From Euryarchaeota archaeon UBA256 (GTDB lineage Archaea > Thermoplasmatota > Poseidoniia > Poseidoniales > Poseidoniaceae), in assembly GCA_002494645.1 (NCBI GenBank), contig DACE01000042.1, forward strand, positions 250-7,400: a stretch of 7,151 nucleotides of DNA, in the 5' to 3' direction. Numbering within the stretch: position 1 is the first letter of the stretch; the number at the start of each line of letters is the position of its first letter. Positions 1-6,567 of the stretch are shown piece after piece. The position numbers were made by a program, and so were the translations under genes. A model generated the notes under the pieces. It was not told the DNA's origin, did no database searches, and saw only the letters and a program-made list of their open reading frames with translations.

Positions 1-114
1 ACCCCATACGCCGTCCCATAGGTCGGGAAAGTGTTCAGTGGAACCGTTGCGCTTGAGCAAGAGCAATTTTTCTTCATGGCGAACAAAGGCTACGAATGCT
101 TCAGACATCATCAT
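1..114 (-). CDS. Nudix-family hydrolase, N-terminal fragment (cut by window edge)
   Basis: Only the first 38 codons lie in the window; the gene runs off the left edge on the minus strand. The translation contains AFVAFVRHEEKLLLLKRN followed by FPDLWDGVWG. This is the usual opening of a Nudix fold: a beta strand, a charged turn, the LLLxKR strand, then the 'G.W...GG'-type segment that precedes the Nudix box. The Nudix box itself (GX5EX7REUXEEXGU) would lie outside, so family membership is inferred from the N-terminus and the substrate cannot be guessed. Three consecutive ATG codons (114, 111, 108) are possible starts; the first is used here. The start lies 7 nt after the secE stop, so the two genes are probably one transcript. 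A GAG shortly before the start is only a weak ribosome-binding site. Confidence 0.62.
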   Translation of the reverse strand, partial: MMMSEAFVAFVRHEEKLLLLKRNGSTEHFPDLWDGVWG

Positions 115-121
115 CACGCTC

Positions 122-394
122 TCAATTGCCGATGCCGAAGACATCGTGGATTAACCAAGGAAGGAAATTGTCCATAACCACCAAGATAGCGAAGCCAATG
201 GCGCCAAGAACAAAGAGGCCGATGCCGCAAATGATGGCGGTTTGGCGGAACTCTTGCTTTGATGGCTTGCGAGCCATGCGGATGATACGTGCCCAGGAGC
301 CACGGGTAATCTTACGGAACTGCGCCTCAATCTTATCCTGTTGCTCTTGCACCTTCATCTCAAAGGACTTGGAAGCATTGGATTCATCAGGCAT
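122..394 (-). CDS. secE: Protein translocase subunit SecE / Sec61 gamma
   Basis: Small essential subunit of the SecYEG/Sec61 protein-conducting channel in the cytoplasmic membrane, clamping the two halves of SecY. The 90-residue product has a charged N-terminal amphipathic region (about residues 1-40), then the conserved hinge RKPSKQEF (42-49), and one hydrophobic transmembrane helix (about 52-75, QTAIICGIGLFVLGAIGFAI...). This is the archaeal/eukaryotic single-helix form; it is somewhat longer at the N-terminus than the usual 55-75 residues. The start at 394 is supported by a GAGGT Shine-Dalgarno (minus-strand reading of 401-405) with a 6-nt spacer. The next gene on the strand is a probable Nudix hydrolase, not the nusG/spt5 often found after archaeal secE. 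Confidence 0.9.
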   Translation of the reverse strand: MPDESNASKSFEMKVQEQQDKIEAQFRKITRGSWARIIRMARKPSKQEFRQTAIICGIGLFVLGAIGFAILVVMDNFLPWLIHDVFGIGN

Positions 395-398
395 GGTC

Positions 399-437
399 TA
401 ACCTCAGCCTTCCGAGCCACCAACCCACTCATTATAA
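399..437 (-). promoter_or_regulatory. secE promoter (TATA-like) and ribosome-binding site
   Basis: TTATAA occupies 432-437. On the minus strand its centre predicts a transcription start near 408, which leaves a leader of about 14 nt containing GAGGT (complement of 401-405) ahead of the secE ATG at 394. TATA distance, short leader and Shine-Dalgarno agree with each other. TTATAA is self-complementary, so it could also serve dnaJ, but that would need a leader of roughly 95 nt. The placement is read from the sequence; promoter activity is inferred. Confidence 0.5.
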
Positions 438-556
438 CGACTCCGCATAACTTTACCACCTCTCAAACCACCTCCTCTCGGCCCTCTGGTAGAAGCAGAC
501 CAGCCGAAACCTCCGATGCGAGGATTGATGTGGGGCGGCAGACAGTCGTGAAGCCG

Positions 557-1453
557 ATGGCGGAGCGGAACCCCTACGAGGTCTTGGGTGTCAACCGCAA
601 TGCGAGTGATGGTGAAATCAAACGCGCCTTCCGAAAACTTGCTCGTCAATACCATCCCGACCGCAACCAAGGCGATGCTGGAGCAGAGTCCAAATTCAAG
701 GAAGTTCAAGCGGCCTACGATGCCATCGGCACCTCAGAGGCTCGCAGAGAACATGACCAACAAGAACAGATGCGTAACATGTTTGGTGGCGCAGGGCGAG
801 GCCGAGGCGGCCCCTCCATGAACTTCGGAGGTGGTGGAGGTTTTGACGACATCATCGGACAAATGTTCGGTGGCGGAGGTATGGGCGGAATGCCCCGTCA
901 ACCCCAACGGCAAGCACGGCCTCAAGCCAAAGCAGCACCCATCAATGTCGGCCTCGATATCAGCCTTGAACAGGCAGCCGAGGGCGGTCAGTTCGAGTTC
1001 TCATTCAAGCGTTTCAAAAAACAAGGAACGAACATGGAAACCAAACGTACAACGATGAAATTGCGGCTTGATGCTGGCGCCACACACGGTACGACCAAGA
1101 CCATCAAAGGACAAGGCCACGATCACCCCGAGGGAGAGCGAGGCGACGTGGTGGTCACCGTTCGTATCGATGCTGGCGAAGCGTTCCGATGGGAGGGCAA
1201 TGCGCTGGTCCAAGAAGTCCCCGTCCCCTATTCGGTGCTCATGCTCGGAGGAAAGGTCTCCGTCCGTTTGTTGTCAGGCAAGGTCGGCCGTTTGGCCGTA
1301 GACCCACTCACGCAGGTTGGCGACCGTCGCCGAATGGCCAAGGCTGGCTACAACGGTGGCGACCTCACACTCGAATTCACGCTGGCAGAGCACGAGGCCC
1401 TCACCGATGCCCAACGCGCAGCCTTGAAGGCGCTAGGTGACGAGGATTTGTGA
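557..1453 (+). CDS. dnaJ: DnaJ-family co-chaperone, type II (no zinc finger; CbpA-like)
   Basis: J-domain co-chaperone of 298 residues that would stimulate the ATPase of Hsp70 (DnaK) and deliver unfolded clients. The J domain occupies about residues 5-68 and has the essential HPD tripeptide at 33-35 between helices II and III. A Gly/Phe/Met-rich linker follows at about 76-112 (GGGGGFDDII, GQMFGGGGMG). The client-binding C-terminal beta domains I and II span about 128-278, ending in LTDAQRAALKAL. The protein has no cysteine, so the CxxCxGxG zinc-finger domain of classical DnaJ is absent; this makes it a type II/B J-protein. The start at 557 (MAERNPYEVLGV) is chosen because the J domain begins there. 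The frame stays open back to 341, but those upstream residues are low-complexity and overlap the secE promoter. No dnaK or grpE lies beside it. The downstream exoribonuclease gene begins 38 nt after its stop. Confidence 0.9.
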   Translation: MAERNPYEVLGVNRNASDGEIKRAFRKLARQYHPDRNQGDAGAESKFKEVQAAYDAIGTSEARREHDQQEQMRNMFGGAGRGRGGPSMNFGGGGGFDDIIGQMFGGGGMGGMPRQPQRQARPQAKAAPINVGLDISLEQAAEGGQFEFSFKRFKKQGTNMETKRTTMKLRLDAGATHGTTKTIKGQGHDHPEGERGDVVVTVRIDAGEAFRWEGNALVQEVPVPYSVLMLGGKVSVRLLSGKVGRLAVDPLTQVGDRRRMAKAGYNGGDLTLEFTLAEHEALTDAQRAALKALGDEDL

Positions 1454-1491
1454 AACGCTGACTTCATCACAGGTGGAGCCAAGGCAGGAAC

Positions 1492-3837
1492 ATGGCGGGA
1501 CGGCAGCATCGGGGGCGCAAGAAGCGGCCAAACCGACAGCGCACCTCCAACAAAGGGCCTCAAACGCCCGATGACGAGCGCCTTTGGCGACGCGTGACCC
1601 AGCATTTCTCTGATGAAACTCCATGGCAGCGAGCATGGACACCCGAGGAATTGGTTGCTCATATCGCTGAAAAAGAAGGTTTGAAATCACAATTTCGCGG
1701 TGATGAAAAAGCCGAGCGAAGCCTGCTGAGCAAGGTCAACGAAGCCTTGGCCTTAGGGCGAAAACAACAGGGCTACATTCTGCCCGATGAAGGCAAGTCC
1801 ATTCGTTTCCGCAGCCAAGAAAGCATCAATGCGCTGGACAGTGCAGCCAACGGATGGAAGAATTTCTTCAGTCGCCACGGGGGCAAGGGCGAGACGCCGC
1901 TGGCTGGACGGCCACCGCTGAACGATGAAGCAACCGAAGACGACCGTGATTACTACACACTGCTCGAGGAAACTTGGGAGGCCTTGCTCCTTGGAGAACC
2001 GCTCCCTCAACCCTTTGCTTTGGACGAACAGGGCACCCGACGTTGGAAGGGTTTTGACCTGGTCAACGAGGCACGTCAGTGTGCAGTCAAGCGTTCAGGA
2101 TTGAGGTTCCGAGATGACGAGCCCGCCATGGCCCTCTTGTTGATGACCGCCCAGCGTTGGACGGCACGAGAACTGCTCGATGCGCGGCTCTCTTCTCGCC
2201 GTAAAGCGGGGCATAACCCCTTTCCACGCACCTACGAAGCAAGTCTGGTCGCCCATGCTGACGCCTTGGGAGAAGTCGACGGGGATGGGGAAGTCGCCAA
2301 AGGACGAAGCGATTTACGCCACCTTCCATTTGTCACCATCGACCCGCCCGATGCAAAGGATTTCGACGATGCAGTGTGTTTGGTCGAAGTGGAAGGGACG
2401 CGCACGCTGTGGGTGGCAATTGCCGATGTGGCACATTATGTCCAAGCCGGTACGAGCCTTGACAGAGCGGCGGCGGCACGAGCCACTTCGGTGTATTTAC
2501 CCCATGCTGTTTTGCCGATGTTGCCTCCAAAACTGGCTGATGAATTGTGTTCTTTGAGGGCCGATGTGGACCGCTTGGCGATGGTCGTTGGCATGGACCT
2601 GGACAGCGACAATACCATCGTTCACACCCACGCCTACGAAGCCGTCATTCACGTCAAGGCCAACATCGCTTACGGCGATGTTCTGAACACCGATGCCTAC
2701 GACGAGATGTTAGAACTGGCTCGCACATGGCAGGAACGTGAGATTCGCCTCAACTTGAACAATCCAGAATTACGCCCACGTCTGCACGGTGAGAATGAAC
2801 TTCGTGTTGAGGTCAAATGGCCCAACGATGCTACGCGAATGATCGAATCCTTCATGGTCGCTACCAATTCAGCCGTAGGACATCTCTTGGGCGAGGCGGG
2901 TGCTCCATTGCCGTGGCGATGTCACGCCCCACCGGACCGACCTGAAGTTCAAGGATTGAATGCGAAACTTGAGGCCCTTGGTGTCGGCATTCAACTACCG
3001 ATGCCGAGCCTGCGCAAGCACGGTGAGAGTGAAACGCAGGAACTGTCCAATCTTTTGGGTGATTGGGCCAATCTTGGTGGCGGCGGTATCGACCTCTCCG
3101 AATTGGAGGAAGAAGAGCCTGAAAGCGACGTGCCCCTCTACCTCAGAGAGGTGATTGACCCCGAGGCACGTGACGGGATTCTTACCTCGCTTCAAGCCGC
3201 CCAAGCCAGTGCCAGTTCGCTCGCCGAGACCACACGTCGCATTGTTGACCAAGGCCTCTTCCAATTGATGACGCGCGCCAAGTACAGCGAAACGAATGAG
3301 GGGCATTTCGGTTTGAATTTGGACGCATATGTCCACTTCACTTCACCCATTCGACGCTATCCTGACCTGATGACGCATCGGCAACTCAAGGCCTTCATCC
3401 ACCAGCGAGAATGGGTGCATGACGAAAGCGAAACGGCTCGCCTTGCGGCTCATTGCAGCGAACAGGGTATGACAGCCAAACGGCTGGAATGGGAATTGGT
3501 AGCGAATACCTACCACGTGCATCTGCTGCGTGGCGGACGTATTGGGGAGGACGAAAGCCCCATCCCCACCAGTTACAATGCCCGTGTGACCGGTCTGCGT
3601 ACCCCGTGGATTTTTCTTGACCTCGCCGATGACGGTGCCGTATCGGGACGAATGCATCTACGCCAACTTGGTGGGAAACAACGCTTGGTAGTCGATGACT
3701 TCGGCCTCGCTGTCACTCATGGCGAGCCTAATAACAGTGGCGAGTATCCTACAGTACTGCGGCTTGGTCAGCGCTTCCCCTGCCGCTTGCGCGGACTGGA
3801 CGTGTGGTCGGGGTCACTGGACCTTACGCCCGTTTAG
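1492..3837 (+). CDS. rnr: RNB-family 3'-5' exoribonuclease (RNase R/II-like)
   Basis: Processive, Mg2+-dependent 3'-5' exoribonuclease of RNA turnover, 781 residues. The RNB catalytic domain spans about 273-640. It opens with TIDPPDAKDFDDAV, giving the four metal-binding aspartates D284, D290, D292 and D293 (equivalent to D272/D278/D280/D281 of E. coli RNase R), and closes with the family signature HFTSPIRRYPDLMTHR (615-630). A C-terminal S1-like beta domain follows (about 692-781). The N-terminus is basic (GRKKRPNRQR), then a probable winged helix (about 45-108) and a helical region (150-260). I see no cold-shock domains, which bacterial RNase R and II carry here. An acidic insert (SELEEEEPESD, 536-546) sits inside RNB. 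AGGTGGAG (1471-1478) and AGGCAGGA (1482-1489) precede the ATG. Probably cotranscribed with dnaJ. The family is certain; the choice of RNase R over RNase II is less so. Confidence 0.9.
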   Translation: MAGRQHRGRKKRPNRQRTSNKGPQTPDDERLWRRVTQHFSDETPWQRAWTPEELVAHIAEKEGLKSQFRGDEKAERSLLSKVNEALALGRKQQGYILPDEGKSIRFRSQESINALDSAANGWKNFFSRHGGKGETPLAGRPPLNDEATEDDRDYYTLLEETWEALLLGEPLPQPFALDEQGTRRWKGFDLVNEARQCAVKRSGLRFRDDEPAMALLLMTAQRWTARELLDARLSSRRKAGHNPFPRTYEASLVAHADALGEVDGDGEVAKGRSDLRHLPFVTIDPPDAKDFDDAVCLVEVEGTRTLWVAIADVAHYVQAGTSLDRAAAARATSVYLPHAVLPMLPPKLADELCSLRADVDRLAMVVGMDLDSDNTIVHTHAYEAVIHVKANIAYGDVLNTDAYDEMLELARTWQEREIRLNLNNPELRPRLHGENELRVEVKWPNDATRMIESFMVATNSAVGHLLGEAGAPLPWRCHAPPDRPEVQGLNAKLEALGVGIQLPMPSLRKHGESETQELSNLLGDWANLGGGGIDLSELEEEEPESDVPLYLREVIDPEARDGILTSLQAAQASASSLAETTRRIVDQGLFQLMTRAKYSETNEGHFGLNLDAYVHFTSPIRRYPDLMTHRQLKAFIHQREWVHDESETARLAAHCSEQGMTAKRLEWELVANTYHVHLLRGGRIGEDESPIPTSYNARVTGLRTPWIFLDLADDGAVSGRMHLRQLGGKQRLVVDDFGLAVTHGEPNNSGEYPTVLRLGQRFPCRLRGLDVWSGSLDLTPV

Positions 3838-3845
3838 GACCGCAC

Positions 3846-3992
3846 CTATTCAGCTTCGGTTTCCGTATTCGGCCCCGCCATCAGGCGCTTAGTACCAAAG
3901 AATAACACGATAAGTCCCATAGGGAGGAAAATATATTCTGCAAGATCCTAGAGGAAGTTGATGAGGCCAAAAATAAACCAAACGAAGGCCAT
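3846..3992 (-). pseudogene. Small two-helix membrane protein gene interrupted by in-frame TAG
   Basis: On the minus strand, ATG at 3992 opens MAFVWFIFGLINFL, a hydrophobic helix, then meets TAG (complement of 3948-3950). In the same frame, 33 more codons read DLAEYIFLPMGLIVLFFGTK and a hydrophilic tail ending NTETEAE before a second TAG at 3846-3848. The second half is a convincing transmembrane segment plus charged cytoplasmic tail. Together the halves look like one small membrane protein broken by a single codon; CAG or TGG to TAG would each need one change. The frame is also open upstream to beyond 4080 and reads plausibly (VVNIKPRIDYKSGEGAF), but has no ATG, GTG or TTG, so the original start may be lost. 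It ends 8 nt from the convergent exoribonuclease stop. Product unknown. A sequencing error or readthrough cannot be excluded. Confidence 0.5.
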
Positions 3993-4034
3993 GATGAACG
4001 ATACGCTACCAACAAAGGCTCCTTCTCCACTTTT

Positions 4035-4064
4035 GTAGTCAATACGAGGTTTTATATTGACTAC
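4035..4064. promoter_or_regulatory. Candidate operator: perfect 10-bp inverted repeat over the copper-operon promoter
   Basis: GTAGTCAATA (4035-4044) and TATTGACTAC (4055-4064) are exact reverse complements separated by 10 bp (CGAGGTTTTA). The half-site centres are 20 bp apart, about two helical turns, so a dimeric or tetrameric regulator could bind one face of the DNA. The right half-site overlaps the TATA box and the left one flanks the BRE position, so binding would compete with TBP/TFB. It lies directly before a Cys-rich gene-copA-copZ operon, which points to a metal-responsive repressor. The repeat is seen directly; its function is inferred. No regulator gene is in the window. Confidence 0.6.
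4051..4058 (+). promoter_or_regulatory. TATA box of the copper operon (leaderless transcript expected)
   Basis: TTTATATT matches the archaeal TATA consensus and is preceded by the purine-containing CGAGGT at the BRE position. Its centre is about 25-26 bp before the ATG at 4080, so transcription should begin at or next to that A, giving a leaderless mRNA. That agrees with the absence of any Shine-Dalgarno before 4080. A second AT-rich string (TTTATA, 4065-4070) would start transcription inside the gene and is the weaker choice. Confidence 0.6.
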
Positions 4065-4079
4065 TTTATACCAATTTGT

Positions 4080-4262
4080 ATGCCCCGCGTCACCGCTGAA
4101 CGCTGCGAATGCGACTGCAAGATGAAACGCCTCTACATCCGTTCAGAGGGTGGTAAAGGATGGGACAGCGTCGGGTGGATGTGCACGTGTGGATGCGGGT
4201 GCGTGACCCTTGACGAAGGCCAGTGGCAACTCATGGAATGCTGTACCAACGGAGCGGAGTAA
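4080..4262 (+). CDS. Small nine-cysteine, probably metal-binding protein upstream of copA
   Basis: A 60-residue product, not recognised as a named family. Cysteines lie at 9, 11, 13, 35, 37, 39, 41, 54 and 55: a CECDC cluster, a CTCGCGC cluster and a CC pair. Between the first two is a compact RLYIRSEGGKGWDSVGW segment resembling the loop of archaeal zinc ribbons ('KRLYVR..GKGW.P.GW.C..CG...LD', from memory). The spacing C13-X21-C35-X3-C39 also fits the C-X19-22-C-X3-C pattern of TRASH metal-binding domains, though with so many cysteines this could be coincidence. The Cys density would suit Cu(I) or Zn binding. Its stop TAA is followed at once by the copA ATG, so the two are translationally linked, and GGAGCGGAG near its end probably serves copA. 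The start at 4080 fits the TATA box; an internal ATG (residue 15) would lose the CECDC cluster. Likely a copper chaperone, buffer or sensor; function is inferred from context. Confidence 0.75.
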   Translation: MPRVTAERCECDCKMKRLYIRSEGGKGWDSVGWMCTCGCGCVTLDEGQWQLMECCTNGAE

Positions 4263-6542
4263 ATGGACAACCGCCTCTCGCTGAGCATTACTGGCATGAC
4301 CTGCAGCGCCTGTGTCGCTTCGGTTGAGCGGGTGCTTTCTGCCGTGGATCATGTCGGTGAGGTCAGTGTCAACCTCCCGCTGGAAAAGGCGGTCATCATG
4401 CTTGATGTGCCCCTTGGAGGCCATCACCGAGAACGCTGCATTGAGGCCGTTGAGCGGGCAGGGTTCGGGGCTACGGACCTCGTGCCGGCGCTACAAATTC
4501 GTCAGCAAAATGAAGAAGATGTCCGTCGTCAAAGTCTCAGCGTCGCTCTCGCCTTTGTCCTTGCACTTCCAGTCTTTGCATTCTCAATGCTGATCGATGA
4601 CCTCGGCCAAATCGGTCCACTCAACCTGCGACTCACGCTGGCCATGTTTGCAGCGCTTCCCGTTTACTTTTATTCCGGAGCCCCCTTTCATCGTGGCGCC
4701 TGGCGCGCCCTGGCTCGAAAACAGGCCAATATGGACGTCCTCGTTCATCTCGGTACGACCGTTGCCATGCTCTGGTCCTGCTTGGTCACACTCGCACCAG
4801 TACTGACCTTCCTGCCCGCATATGTTGGGAGTGCTGAGCACGTCTTCTTTGACGGTGCGGCCTTCATCATCGCCTTCGTTCTCTTGGGTAATTACCTCGA
4901 AGCAAGAGCGAAATTGCGTGCAACAGATGCCGTTCACAGCCTCATGCGTTTACAGCCCAGAGAAGCGTGGGTGGTCGTGGATGAAGGAACAAAAGCCACG
5001 CCTGTTGAAGACATCCCACGTGGCACATTGCTCAAAGTTCGTGTCGGTGAAACCATTCCCCTCGACGGGCGTGTTGAGGAAGGCACCGCTCTTATCGACG
5101 AGTCCATGATGACGGGTGAATCCTTTCCCGTACGTAAATCACAGGGCGATGAAGTGGTAGCGGGCACCATCGTACACGATGCCGTGTTGTTGATTCGAAC
5201 CACTTCACTTGTGGGTGATACCATGCTCTCAAGAGTCATTGAACTGGTCGATGAGGCCCAAAGCGGAAAGGCGCCCATTCAGCGACTCGTCGACCGTATT
5301 GCCGCTGTCTTTGTGCCCGTTGTGGCCTTCACAGCCCTTCTTGCTGCGGCCGTTTGGTGGTTCATGGCCGAAACACTGGCCCCCTCTAGCACGATGAGTT
5401 CGAGTGAAATCTCGGTCATGGTGCTCGTGAGTACGCTGGTCATCGCCTGTCCGTGTGCTCTTGGATTAGCAACACCAACCGCCCTGGTTGTCGGTACTGG
5501 ACGGGGCGCTCGTTTTGGCATGCTCATCAAGGGCATTGAGGCTCTCGAACAAGCCCATGCAACTTCCGTGGTCGTACTTGACAAAACAGGCACTATCACA
5601 GCAGGCACGCCACGAGTGAGCCATATTGAATTGCTTGATAGCGACGTGGAGGAATTGCTCTGTCTCGCCTCAGCATTGGAAGCAGACGCCACACATCCCA
5701 TCGCCACTGCCATTCACGCCTCATGGAAGAACATCGGTTATACGCGTCCTGCTGTCAAGGGAATCCGCACCCTCCCAGGCATGGGGTTGGTCGGTGAATG
5801 CGACGGAGACCCCGTGGCCATTGGCAACCTCGAATTGGTCGCCGAAATGATCGCTGAATTACCCGAAGATCTCGAAAGCCGCGTTGCTCTACGCGCCAAG
5901 CGAGGTGTCACCGTTGTCCTTCTTGTTCGCGGTCAACGCGTATTGGGGTGGGTAGAAATCGCAGACCGGATTCGTGAAACATCGGCTGCAGCAGTCAAGC
6001 GGCTCAAGCAATCCGGCATTGAAGTCATCATGCTGACAGGAGACCGAGAAGAGGTCGCACAATCGGTCGGAGAGGCCGTCGGCATCTCACACATCATCTC
6101 AGGCGTAAAACCGGACCAGAAAGCCGAACACATCCGAAGGCTGCAGGAAACGGACGTGGTGGCGATGATTGGGGACGGCATCAACGATGCTGCTGCTCTC
6201 GCTTTGGCCGATGTCGGTATCGCCATGGGGGCGGGCAGTCAAATTGCGTTGGAGAGTGCCGACATCGTGCTGGTGCGCAACGATTTGGCCGATGCCGTGG
6301 CCGCCATGGAATTGGGTCGAGCCACCATGACGCGGATCCGTACCAACCTCGCTTGGGCCTTCGTCTACAACCTCATTGGCTTGCCTTTGGCAATGGGGCT
6401 GCTCTTCCCTTGGACGGGTTGGTTGCTCCCTCCAGCCTTTGCGGCTGCTGCGATGTCGTTGTCTTCAGTGAGCGTGGTGAGTAATTCACTGCTGTTGCGT
6501 TGGTGGCAACCCTCTGCCATGTTGCGCTCTGGCGAACTTTGA
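4263..6542 (+). CDS. copA: Cu+-exporting P1B-1-type ATPase CopA
   Basis: ATP-driven copper(I) exporter of the cytoplasmic membrane, 759 residues, the usual size for a CopA with one metal-binding domain. The N-terminal HMA domain (about 4-75) carries GMTCSAC, with Cu ligands C14 and C17. Early helices lie between about 92 and 215. The actuator domain has TGES (284-287). The transport helix has the CPC motif (C396-P397-C398). The phosphorylation site is D440 in DKTGTIT, the nucleotide domain has the HP pair (H478-P479), and the hinge is GDGIND (637-642). The last helices carry Y702-N703 and MSLSS (731-735), the residues that with CPC specify Cu+/Ag+ rather than Zn/Cd. Translation starts immediately after the TAA of the Cys-rich gene, with GGAGCGGAG (4251-4259) as ribosome-binding site. 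A copZ-like gene follows after about 25 nt. All catalytic motifs are intact. Confidence 0.97.
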   Translation: MDNRLSLSITGMTCSACVASVERVLSAVDHVGEVSVNLPLEKAVIMLDVPLGGHHRERCIEAVERAGFGATDLVPALQIRQQNEEDVRRQSLSVALAFVLALPVFAFSMLIDDLGQIGPLNLRLTLAMFAALPVYFYSGAPFHRGAWRALARKQANMDVLVHLGTTVAMLWSCLVTLAPVLTFLPAYVGSAEHVFFDGAAFIIAFVLLGNYLEARAKLRATDAVHSLMRLQPREAWVVVDEGTKATPVEDIPRGTLLKVRVGETIPLDGRVEEGTALIDESMMTGESFPVRKSQGDEVVAGTIVHDAVLLIRTTSLVGDTMLSRVIELVDEAQSGKAPIQRLVDRIAAVFVPVVAFTALLAAAVWWFMAETLAPSSTMSSSEISVMVLVSTLVIACPCALGLATPTALVVGTGRGARFGMLIKGIEALEQAHATSVVVLDKTGTITAGTPRVSHIELLDSDVEELLCLASALEADATHPIATAIHASWKNIGYTRPAVKGIRTLPGMGLVGECDGDPVAIGNLELVAEMIAELPEDLESRVALRAKRGVTVVLLVRGQRVLGWVEIADRIRETSAAAVKRLKQSGIEVIMLTGDREEVAQSVGEAVGISHIISGVKPDQKAEHIRRLQETDVVAMIGDGINDAAALALADVGIAMGAGSQIALESADIVLVRNDLADAVAAMELGRATMTRIRTNLAWAFVYNLIGLPLAMGLLFPWTGWLLPPAFAAAAMSLSSVSVVSNSLLLRWWQPSAMLRSGEL

Positions 6543-6567
6543 AATTCCGATGGAGGCTGGGAAATTC

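Noticed and set aside
341..556. 72-residue N-terminal extension of DnaJ from an ATG at 341
   Set aside because: The extension is low-complexity, overlaps the start of secE on the other strand and its promoter, and has no J-domain homology; MAERNPYEVLGV at 557 is the natural J-domain start.
3948..3950. TAG read as pyrrolysine or another recoded amino acid
   Set aside because: No pyrrolysine genes or insertion context are in the window, and TAG is used as the ordinary stop of the exoribonuclease and of the right-edge gene; pseudogene or sequence error is simpler.
4143..4427. 94-residue open frame on the minus strand across the Cys-rich gene and copA start
   Set aside because: It lies opposite two well-supported genes, has no recognisable domain or ribosome-binding site, and its composition follows from the sense codons.
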